Part shown: piece by piece, positions 1 to 5,269 of the stretch | Numbering within the stretch: the first letter of the stretch is position 1 | Layout of the letters: each line of letters starts with the position of its first letter | From: Candidatus Acetothermia bacterium | GTDB lineage: Bacteria > Bipolaricaulota > Bipolaricaulia > UBA7950 | Assembly (NCBI GenBank): GCA_003535305.1 | Contig: DOHL01000107.1 | Location: forward strand, 1-9,410 | Direction of reading: 5' to 3' | Length of the DNA: 9,410 nucleotides | Program-made: the position numbers and the translations under genes | The notes under the pieces: model-generated | Told to the model about the DNA's origin: nothing | Databases searched by the model: none | The model's input: the letters and a program-made list of their open reading frames with translations, nothing else

Positions 1-134
1 ATGGCTAAAAGCTAAAAAAGCAGTTAGCTATCAGTGGTCAGCAAAGAAAGCAGAAAGAAAGCCTTGTGGTTCGGAGTAGAAGACGATTCCAAGGCTCTGT
101 GCCGTCATTCCAAGGTTAGATTTTTCCGGATTTG
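1..134. other. Intergenic segment downstream of rsmD
   Basis: No gene is visible here. The first 60 bases are A-rich on this strand and made of short recurring words (agctaaaa, aaagcag, aaagaaag) resembling, in reverse complement, the word-like sequence at about 4780-4820 (gctttctttg, ctaac, tgac). The 9-mer ATTCCAAGG occurs at 88-96 and again at 108-116. AGCCTTG (60-66) and CAAGGCT (90-96) could form a 7-bp stem with a 23-nt loop, followed on the minus strand by a TC-rich run. This is a weak candidate for the rsmD terminator. Confidence 0.4.
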
Positions 135-686
135 TCAATCGGCGCGACGATAGAAGAGGAGGAGATTATCATTGTATTCACGCCTATCAAACAAGATCAG
201 ATCATTGTAAATCTCTTTCATCGCTTCCCGTTTATAGACTTCAGTGACAACGATACCGTCTTCTGCGACGAGCGGAAGCTCCCCGAGTTTCTGGATGGCT
301 TGATCAGCGAGTCCGGCGTTGTAAGGAGGACCAACAAAGATGATCTCAAATGAGCGACCACGGCGATAAAACCGGTCCAATGCATCGAGAAAATCTTCCT
401 GGTAGACACGTCCATAAGAAACAAGCTGCAGCGCCTTAAGATTCTTGCGGATGATCGCGCAGGCAGCAGCTGAATGGTCGACAAACAGAACCTCTGCTGC
501 TCGACGGGAGAGAGCTTCCAGCCCGACACTCCCTGTTCCGGCGAACAGGTCGAGAAACCGCGCTCCTATAACGACTTTCTGTAGAATGTTGAACAGGGCG
601 ATGCGAACGAACTCCCGCATCGGTCTGGTTCCAGACACATCCCACAGAAGTTTATGTCCTTTCTTATCTCCACCTGAGATTCGCAT
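135..686 (-). CDS. rsmD: 16S rRNA (guanine966-N2)-methyltransferase, RsmD family
   Basis: RsmD methylates N2 of G966 in 16S rRNA on the small ribosomal subunit, using S-adenosylmethionine. The 183-aa protein has the usual family length. It opens with the family signature MRISGGDKKGHKL, then TRPMREFVRIALFNIL (residues 20-35). SAM-binding motif I is FLDLFAGTGSVGLEALS (44-60), and an acidic strand end follows at VLFVD (66-70). Motif IV reads FVGPPY (117-122). Relatives normally have D or N before PPY, the catalytic position, so Gly119 is unusual. The reading frame is open 35 codons further upstream, but ATG at 686 is preferred because it matches the family N-terminus and has AAGGAG a few bases upstream. 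The gene is divergent from the HAD phosphatase gene across 93 bp. The coaD gene that often follows rsmD is not present in the 134 bases downstream. The family call is strong. Catalytic competence is uncertain. Confidence 0.9.
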   Translation of the reverse strand: MRISGGDKKGHKLLWDVSGTRPMREFVRIALFNILQKVVIGARFLDLFAGTGSVGLEALSRRAAEVLFVDHSAAACAIIRKNLKALQLVSYGRVYQEDFLDALDRFYRRGRSFEIIFVGPPYNAGLADQAIQKLGELPLVAEDGIVVTEVYKREAMKEIYNDLILFDRREYNDNLLLFYRRAD

Positions 687-695
687 AATTGCTCC

Positions 696-724
696 TTGAC
701 TTAAGATCGATTCCCTTCTACTAT
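696..724 (+). promoter_or_regulatory. Candidate sigma70-type promoter of the HAD-dehydrogenase operon
   Basis: TTGACT (696-701; 5 of 6 matches to the -35 consensus) is separated by exactly 17 nt from TACTAT (719-724; 4 of 6 matches to the -10 consensus). The start of transcription would fall near 731, about 50 nt before the ATG at 780. The -35 box lies in the leader of the divergent rsmD gene, so the two genes may influence each other. This is a consensus match only. Confidence 0.4.
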
Positions 725-779
725 TAACAGTCTGCCACTTTATTACTGAAGGATAATCTACCGGCGAGGATTGGTCAAC

Positions 780-1478
780 ATGGACATACAAGCGACAATT
801 TTTGATTTGGACGGAACTTTATGTACATACACAGTAACGATCGAAGAAGCGATGAGAAGATCGCTTCTTCGATGTAACGTCGATCATGATCTTCTTGGGG
901 ATCTTTGCGGCAGCGCTGCGCGGTATGCTGAAATATGGCGCGAAGAAGAGGCCAAGCAAAGACGGGCGACAACGATCCATAAAAAGGTGTGGATCAAATT
1001 ACTGCAGGAGCGCGGGGAGGCTGACCAGCGAACAGCACTGCGTTTGGCAGAATGTTACTTTAATCTTCGGCTGGCGAGTCTGCGCATGTTCGACGGAGCA
1101 CGTGAGTTATTGGAAAGACTGCGTCACCGCTTCCGCCTCGGCTTGATCACTAATGGACCGTCGGATATGCAGTGGGCGAAGATCGATGTGTTAAAGATCG
1201 AGTCGTTGTTCAATGAGATTATCGTTGCCGGTGATATCGGTATCTATAAGCCGGATGAGCGGATATTCGCTTCCATGCTGCAAAAACTTGATATCTCCCC
1301 GCAGCATGCTCTTTATATCGGAGACTCCCTGGAGATGGATGTGGCAGGGGCGAAACAGGCAGGACTACACACCGTGTGGATAAACCCGGATGGGAAGCCT
1401 GTTGCGGAACTTATCCCTGATTTTGAATTGCGTGAATCAGCAGAACTATGGAAGGTGCTCCAATGCGATACGATGTAG
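780..1478 (+). CDS. HAD-superfamily hydrolase (subfamily IA phosphatase)
   Basis: The product is a cytosolic Mg-dependent phosphatase of the haloacid dehalogenase superfamily. All four motifs are present in the 232-aa protein. Motif I is FDLDGT (8-13), with nucleophile Asp9 and acid/base Asp11. Motif II is LITNG with Thr124. Motif III is Lys157 in IYKPDE. Motif IV is GDSLEMD (181-187). Residues 15-100 form a helical C1 cap, as in phosphoglycolate phosphatase or YjjG-like pyrimidine nucleotidases. Substrate cannot be read from the sequence. A TTG start at 771 is possible, but GCGAGGA directly abuts it. ATG 780 has that site at about 9 nt and gives the normal MDIQATIFDLDGT start. The last 16 bases overlap the start of the dehydrogenase gene, indicating an operon and probable translational coupling. 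Confidence 0.88.
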   Translation: MDIQATIFDLDGTLCTYTVTIEEAMRRSLLRCNVDHDLLGDLCGSAARYAEIWREEEAKQRRATTIHKKVWIKLLQERGEADQRTALRLAECYFNLRLASLRMFDGARELLERLRHRFRLGLITNGPSDMQWAKIDVLKIESLFNEIIVAGDIGIYKPDERIFASMLQKLDISPQHALYIGDSLEMDVAGAKQAGLHTVWINPDGKPVAELIPDFELRESAELWKVLQCDTM

Positions 1479-2791
1479 CGATCATCGGCACCGGGCCGGC
1501 TGGATTATTTGCTGCCTATGAGTTACGGGAAACGGGATTAAAAGTAATTCTCATCGATCGCGGTGAAGAACCGATGCAGCGCAAACATATAAGTTTCGGC
1601 GTCGGAGGGGCAGGAGCGTTCTCCGATGGCAAGCTCAATCTCACCTCTAAAATCGGAGGAGATCCGGCGAGTCTCAGTCGCGATGCAACAGCAATTCAAC
1701 TGTATATCGACAAGATAGATGAGGTATTCACCCAATTCGGCGCTCCGGAAAGATATTCAGGTGAGGATCCTGCTAGTCTGTTCGAATTGAAAAAAGAAGC
1801 GAGCCGCTACGGAATTGAGTTTATCAGCGGGCGTCAACGCCATATGGGAACTAGTAAAGTACGGGTGATCATCGATCGTTTCTACCACTATTTGCGCGAT
1901 GGAGGAATCGCCTTTTCGCTTGTAAATCCGATTGAAAGAATCGAAAAGCGCGGAGATCTGTTTGTTCTTTCCGGCAGTACGACGATCGAAGCAAAATATC
2001 TGCTGGCTGCACCGGGACGGGCAAGCGCCTATTGGTTACGCGAAGAGGCTCGCCGGTTGAATATTATGACAGAATACGGTCCGATCGATGTGGGGATTCG
2101 CGTCGAATTTCCCGCTGAGATCTATGCTCCGATCGAAAAGATCATGTACGACGCCAAGCTGCGGATGCGCACCGAGACTTACGACGACATGGTGCGTAGT
2201 TTCTGCACCAATCCACGTGGATTTGTCGTACAAGAGAGTTACTCTGATTATGTTCTCGTCAACGGCCATGCAGAGAACGATGAGAAGACCAACAACACAA
2301 ATTTTGCGTTGTTATCGCACATTGAACTCACAAATCCAGTGGAGGACACAACTGAGTACGGTCGCGCGATCGCCCAGCTGGCAACAACAATCGGCGGAGG
2401 AAAGCCTATCTTGCAGCGACTGAAGGATCTAAAAGACGGCCGGCGTTCAACTGAAGAGCGGATACGTCGGGCAGCGATAACTCCGACCTTAAAAGATGTA
2501 ACACCAGGAGATATTTCGATGGCCCTTCCCAGCCGTGTCGTTGTTAACTTGAGCGAGGGTCTGGATAAGCTCAATTATATCATTCCGGGACTGAGCGCTG
2601 ACAATACCCTCCTCTATGCACCGGAAATAAAATTTTATGATACGCGCTATCCATTATCGACAACGATGGAAACAGGGTGTTCCCGATTTTACATAGCAGG
2701 AGATGCATCCGGCTACTCGCGCGGAATCGTCTATGCAGCAGTCACCGGATTGATCGCTGCAGAGGGGATTCGCGCTGAAACCGCTGCCTAA
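1463..2791 (+). CDS. FAD-dependent dehydrogenase (COG2509-type NAD(P)/FAD oxidoreductase)
   Basis: This is a predicted soluble flavoprotein oxidoreductase of the uncharacterised COG2509-type family. The 442-aa protein starts with a Rossmann dinucleotide-binding motif, VAIIGTGPAGLFAAYEL (5-21), with an acidic residue ending strand 2 (ILID, 29-32). The family-type glycine-rich stretch GVGGAGAFSDGKLN (46-59) follows. The C-terminus carries the second FAD-contact motif, FYIAGDASGYSRGIVYAAVTG (409-429). An upstream ATG at 1448 is in frame. ATG 1463 is preferred because GAAGGTG (1451-1457) lies 5 nt before it and MRYDVAIIGTG is the expected N-terminus. It overlaps the HAD gene by 16 bp. No signal peptide or membrane segment is seen. 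The substrate is unknown. The fold and cofactor assignment are strong. Confidence 0.87.
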   Translation: MRYDVAIIGTGPAGLFAAYELRETGLKVILIDRGEEPMQRKHISFGVGGAGAFSDGKLNLTSKIGGDPASLSRDATAIQLYIDKIDEVFTQFGAPERYSGEDPASLFELKKEASRYGIEFISGRQRHMGTSKVRVIIDRFYHYLRDGGIAFSLVNPIERIEKRGDLFVLSGSTTIEAKYLLAAPGRASAYWLREEARRLNIMTEYGPIDVGIRVEFPAEIYAPIEKIMYDAKLRMRTETYDDMVRSFCTNPRGFVVQESYSDYVLVNGHAENDEKTNNTNFALLSHIELTNPVEDTTEYGRAIAQLATTIGGGKPILQRLKDLKDGRRSTEERIRRAAITPTLKDVTPGDISMALPSRVVVNLSEGLDKLNYIIPGLSADNTLLYAPEIKFYDTRYPLSTTMETGCSRFYIAGDASGYSRGIVYAAVTGLIAAEGIRAETAA

Positions 2792-2808
2792 TCACAAAAG
2801 TGGGATGC

Positions 2809-4542
2809 TTATAATCTGAAATCAGCAAGAATAGATCCACCGATAAATTCACGCAGGATGGAATTATTAGGAATTGCATCGCTTTCGTATACCTCAAACC
2901 ACTGGAGAAAAGAGAGCAGGCGTTCAGCCTCTACGCGCCGCTTGGGGTCTCGTACCTGCAATAATAGTGGTTCAGCAAAAGGCTTGAGGACGGATAGCTC
3001 ATAGACTAACGCAGAGTTGAACATTACGTCCACCTCTTCCTGGTAACGGAAGATATTCTCTTTCTCTCCTCGACGGACATTCTTCCACAACGAGAGGGTC
3101 TCCTCTGCAGAATACCCGCGAAAGAGCGCATCACGCACAATGCGTCGAATCAGACGGGTGTCGGTCGTAGAGATACGGTTATGACTGTCGAGATTGAGCT
3201 GAGTTATCGCTGAGACAAAGATACGCAAGACCTTCTCTTGCCGGCCGGCACGTAAAAGTTCCGGATTGAGCGCGTGAATTCCTTCGATCAATACCAATTG
3301 GTCTTTAGTGAGTCGGATCGATAAGCCTTTCTTCCGTTCACCAGTAAGAAAATCAAAGTGTGGCTGATTAACCGATTTATCTGCCAGAAGATCACATAGG
3401 TGACGAGCAAAGAGAGGCAGGTCCAACGCTGATAAAGCATCGAAGTTCACTTCTCCTTGCGCATCACGTGGCAGTTGATCGTACGGCAAGAAATAATCGT
3501 CCAGCGACAGTAGATGAGTGCTAACCCCATGGGCGAGTAATTGCACGGCAAGGCGCTTGGCAAACGAAGTCTTGCCGGATGAGGAGGGCCCGGCGATAAA
3601 GACTGTGCGATATCCATCGGTATAATGCTCGGTCAACGAGCGAGCGATCTGGGCGATTTTCCCTTCATGGAGCGCTTCAGAGACGAGCATAATCTCCTCT
3701 ATGCGCCCGGTGGAGATCGCTTCGTTGAGATCTCCCACATGTCGCACATCAAGAAGACTTAACCATTGGCCGTATTCACTAAAGACTTCTCGTAGAACAG
3801 TAAAAGATTGCGCCGGAGCGATCTTGGTCGGCTCCTCTCGCCGGGGAAAGCGTAAGACGAACCCGCCGGCAAACGGCTCCAATGCGAATCTGGTGAGATA
3901 TCCGGTCGATGGAAGCATGTGTCCGTAGAAATAATCGCTAAACCCGGCAAGGGTATAGAGAGATATATCTTTTTTCTGATAGCGGCGGAGTAACTGCACT
4001 TGACTCTTTTCTCCGCGAGCGGCAAGGAGCGAGCAAGCCTCTTCTAACAAGAGATTCTCTTGCCGGATGGGTAGATTCTTATCCACAAGTTGCTCCATTC
4101 GGGTTCTGATCGCACGCAGTTCCTGGGAAGAGAAGCTCTCTCTGCCCTCCACCTTACAGAAGTACCCACCATAAGGCACAGAGTAGTCGATAAATAGACG
4201 TGCATCAGGATAGAGCTGGTGTGTAGCCACGATGAGCAGGAAAGAGAGAGTACGGCAATAGATACGTATTCCATCGGAATCAGAGAGAAAGACCGGCTCA
4301 ACATCGACATCATGGGTTATTGGCTGCGTCAATTCACGTAATTTACCATCGATGATTCCTGCTACTGGTGGGTCATCGCAGTCAGGGAAGGCGAACCGCA
4401 AAAATGATTCCAACGGAGTGTTGCGCGGGCCTTCAAATACCTGCCCGTTCTCGCTATGTTCCTGTTGCTTGGTAAATAGCAAACACACTTGGACATTAGA
4501 ACGGCGTTCTGTGAGATGAATATCAGTAAGTGGTCTATTCAT
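2809..4542 (-). CDS. Nucleoside (uridine-type) kinase with ThrRS-like N-terminal region
   Basis: The product should phosphorylate a nucleoside with ATP or GTP in pyrimidine salvage. The C-terminal half is a uridine kinase/phosphoribulokinase-type P-loop domain. It shows Walker A GPSSSGKTS (318-326), LSLDDYFL (345-352), the substrate-loop stretch FDFLTGER (396-403), LIEGIHALNPEL (418-429) and the basic RLIRRIVRDALFRGYSAEET block (463-482). The N-terminal 300 residues contain a TGS-like beginning and a segment around 96-130 (TLSFLLIVATHQLYPDARL, then PYGGYFCKVEG). This resembles the second additional domain of threonyl-tRNA synthetase, though the zinc-type HxxxH is not evident. Such fused kinases of about 550 aa occur in several anaerobic bacteria. 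ATG 4542 is the only reasonable start, since the next Met is residue 149; AAGGA lies very close upstream. The gene converges with the dehydrogenase gene across 17 bp. Confidence 0.85.
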   Translation of the reverse strand: MNRPLTDIHLTERRSNVQVCLLFTKQQEHSENGQVFEGPRNTPLESFLRFAFPDCDDPPVAGIIDGKLRELTQPITHDVDVEPVFLSDSDGIRIYCRTLSFLLIVATHQLYPDARLFIDYSVPYGGYFCKVEGRESFSSQELRAIRTRMEQLVDKNLPIRQENLLLEEACSLLAARGEKSQVQLLRRYQKKDISLYTLAGFSDYFYGHMLPSTGYLTRFALEPFAGGFVLRFPRREEPTKIAPAQSFTVLREVFSEYGQWLSLLDVRHVGDLNEAISTGRIEEIMLVSEALHEGKIAQIARSLTEHYTDGYRTVFIAGPSSSGKTSFAKRLAVQLLAHGVSTHLLSLDDYFLPYDQLPRDAQGEVNFDALSALDLPLFARHLCDLLADKSVNQPHFDFLTGERKKGLSIRLTKDQLVLIEGIHALNPELLRAGRQEKVLRIFVSAITQLNLDSHNRISTTDTRLIRRIVRDALFRGYSAEETLSLWKNVRRGEKENIFRYQEEVDVMFNSALVYELSVLKPFAEPLLLQVRDPKRRVEAERLLSFLQWFEVYESDAIPNNSILREFIGGSILADFRL

Positions 4543-4560
4543 AATCCTTTTCCGCTGATA

Positions 4561-4569
4561 AGTATATCA
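4561..4569 (-). promoter_or_regulatory. Candidate extended -10 promoter for the nucleoside kinase
   Basis: On the minus strand TGATATACT forms an extended -10 element (TG-N-TATACT, 5 of 6 matches to TATAAT) about 18 nt before the kinase ATG. No good -35 box lies 16-18 nt upstream. That is tolerated for extended -10 promoters, but the leader would be very short, so the call is tentative. Confidence 0.3.
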
Positions 4570-4638
4570 GGGATTGGTCACTCCACCACATAGCTGAAAC
4601 GGAAATTTGGGGTCAGGGCTTGTGGGTGTAGTCCGGAT

Positions 4639-4716
4639 GTAGGGGCACGGCATGCCTGCTCTGTGCAGTCCTACTTCACGGGGCCGTGCCCCTACAATGA
4701 CGATAACACCGTGGAC
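4639..4716 (-). pseudogene. Fragment of a REP-associated (HUH/Y1) transposase gene, copy A
   Basis: Read on the minus strand, 26 codons translate as VHGVIVIVGARPRE (first 14), then VGLHRAGMPCPY. This matches the region just after the first His of the HUH motif (PNHVHGI) in REP-associated tyrosine transposases of the IS200-related Y1 family. Compared with copy B, two bases are missing before VHG, which destroys the first His of HUH and shifts the frame. The arms GTAGGGGCACGGC (4639-4651) and GCCGTGCCCCTAC (4683-4695) form a perfect 13-bp inverted repeat, 14 with the flanking T/A pair, around a 31-nt loop. No transposase N-terminus or catalytic Tyr region is nearby, so this is a relic or non-autonomous repeat. 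Confidence 0.65.
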
Positions 4717-4723
4717 GGTTCTC

Positions 4724-4751
4724 GTAGGGGCGTATTGCAATACGCCCCTAC
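4724..4751. repeat. Perfect 28-bp palindrome with GTAGGGGC ends
   Basis: GTAGGGGCGTATTG is followed at once by its exact reverse complement CAATACGCCCCTAC, with no spacer. The ends match the arms of the two transposase-derived fragments (GTAGGGGC...GCCCCTAC), so it belongs to the same repeat family with a different core. It would extrude as a cruciform or form an RNA hairpin. There is no T-run on either side to suggest a terminator. Confidence 0.85.
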
Positions 4752-4843
4752 ATCCAGACTCTCTGACTCTTGCCTTCTGACTTCTTTTTCTGACTGCTAA
4801 CCGCTAACAGCTTTCTTTGACTCCCGACTCTTGACCATGGACC

Positions 4844-4870
4844 CTACGAACTCTACGAACCCAATGAACC
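4844..4870 (+). repeat. Three 9-nt tandem repeats (CTACGAACN-like)
   Basis: The units are CTACGAACT, CTACGAACC and CAATGAACC, in register with a 9-nt period. They lie inside word-like, low-complexity intergenic sequence that also repeats GACTCTTG. No coding or regulatory role is evident. Confidence 0.7.
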
Positions 4871-4891
4871 CCCCTACCCTGTGCAGTTATC

Positions 4892-4911
4892 GGGCGAACG
4901 GCCGTTCGCCC
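4892..4911. repeat. Perfect 20-bp palindrome, third GTAGGGGC-family hairpin
   Basis: GGGCGAACGG is followed directly by CCGTTCGCCC. The right side continues to CCTAC, giving the family end GCCCCTAC-like (CGCCCCTAC, 4907-4915). The left side has decayed to TTATCGGG, where GTAGGGG would be expected. It is a partly degenerate member of the same hairpin family as the 28-bp palindrome. Confidence 0.75.
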
Positions 4912-5005
4912 CTACGTCCTCGACTCTTGGCTCATAGCTCCGGCCTCTTGGCCGTTGACCCCGAATTTCCCGTTGATATGTTTGGTAACGGCAGATTTGA
5001 ATGAC

Positions 5006-5051
5006 GGATCACGGCCGGGATTGAACCGGTGACGGAATGTCTAAATCGTTC
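5006..5051 (-). pseudogene. Possible tRNA 3'-half remnant
   Basis: On the minus strand the segment folds like positions 27-73 of a tRNA. The anticodon arm is GAACG-ATTTAGA-CATTC (one C-A mismatch in the stem, invariant T33 present). A 4-nt variable region CGTC follows. The T arm is ACCGG-TTCAATC-CCGGC, with 4 of 5 stem pairs and the invariant TTC and A58. Then come CGTGATC and C at the acceptor and discriminator positions. The anticodon position would read TTA, which pairs with a stop codon. There is no D arm, no complementary GATCACG for the acceptor stem, and the 3' end is GTCA, not CCA. Transposase fragment copy B lies where the 5' half should be. This is therefore at best a remnant. A chance resemblance cannot be excluded. 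Confidence 0.35.
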
Positions 5052-5055
5052 CACC

Positions 5056-5172
5056 GTAGGGGCACGGCATGCCTGCCCTGCGCAATTACTGTGCAGGGCC
5101 TGCTCTGTGCAGTCCTACTTCACGGGGTCGTGCCCCTACAATGACGATAATGCCGTGGACGTGGTTCGGTAA
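5056..5172 (-). pseudogene. Fragment of a REP-associated (HUH/Y1) transposase gene, copy B
   Basis: The minus-strand reading LPNHVHGIIVIVGARPRE, then VGLHRAGPAQ and a stop (5172 down to 5086), carries the complete HUH motif HVH expected of a REP-associated Y1 transposase. The matching tail LRRAGMPCPY continues in another frame down to 5056. Relative to copy A there is a 27-nt insertion at about 5077-5103, flanked by CCTGC repeats, that introduces the stop. The insertion contains CCTGCGCA/TGTGCAGG, an 8-bp inverted repeat with one mismatch. The outer arms GTAGGGGCACGGC and GTCGTGCCCCTAC match with one mismatch. Too short to encode an active enzyme. Confidence 0.65.
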
Positions 5173-5174
5173 TG

Positions 5175-5221
5175 ACCTGTCTGCGTGCGGACACCTGTCT
5201 GCGTGCAACGCACAGGCAGAC
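5175..5221. repeat. Direct repeat and hairpin beside transposase copy B
   Basis: ACCTGTCTGCGTGC occurs at 5175-5188 and exactly again at 5193-5206, an 18-nt period. The second copy begins a hairpin: GTCTGCGTGC (5197-5206), loop AAC, then GCAC-AG-GCAGAC (5210-5221), i.e. 10 pairs with a 2-nt bulge. It abuts the HUH-coding end of the transposase fragment and resembles REP-type hairpins recognised by these transposases. Confidence 0.65.
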
Positions 5222-5241
5222 GGAAGGAGGTGGTGTCTCGA

Positions 5242-5261
5242 TCCTCGCTCCTCGCTCCTCG
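5242..5261 (+). repeat. 7-nt tandem repeat TCCTCGC
   Basis: TCCTCGC is repeated nearly three times just downstream of the tryptophanase stop codon. It is a short simple repeat with no role I can infer. Confidence 0.6.
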
Positions 5262-5269
5262 AACCTTTC

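Larger units (their letters stand above)
4598..4974. repeat. Imperfect inverted repeat enclosing a repeat-rich, gene-free segment
   Basis: AACGGAAATTTGGGGTCA (4598-4615) is nearly the reverse complement of TGACCCCGAATTTCCCGTT (4956-4974), with one mismatch and one indel. The arms enclose about 340 bp holding one transposase-derived fragment (4639-4716), palindromes at 4724-4751 and 4892-4911, a small hairpin CGGCC-TCTT-GGCCG (4941-4954), and the word GACTCTTG three times (4765, 4826, 4922). No ORF with plausible coding character is seen. The layout resembles a non-autonomous, MITE-like unit or a nest of decayed elements. No target-site duplication was identified. Confidence 0.4.

Noticed and set aside
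60..96. Terminator for rsmD
   Set aside because: It would be only a 7-bp stem with a 23-nt loop followed by a mixed TC run, too weak to call as a terminator feature.
4598..5262. CRISPR array in the repeat-rich gap
   Set aside because: The repeats are palindromes and gene fragments with irregular spacing; there are no regularly spaced direct repeats with unique spacers and no cas genes.
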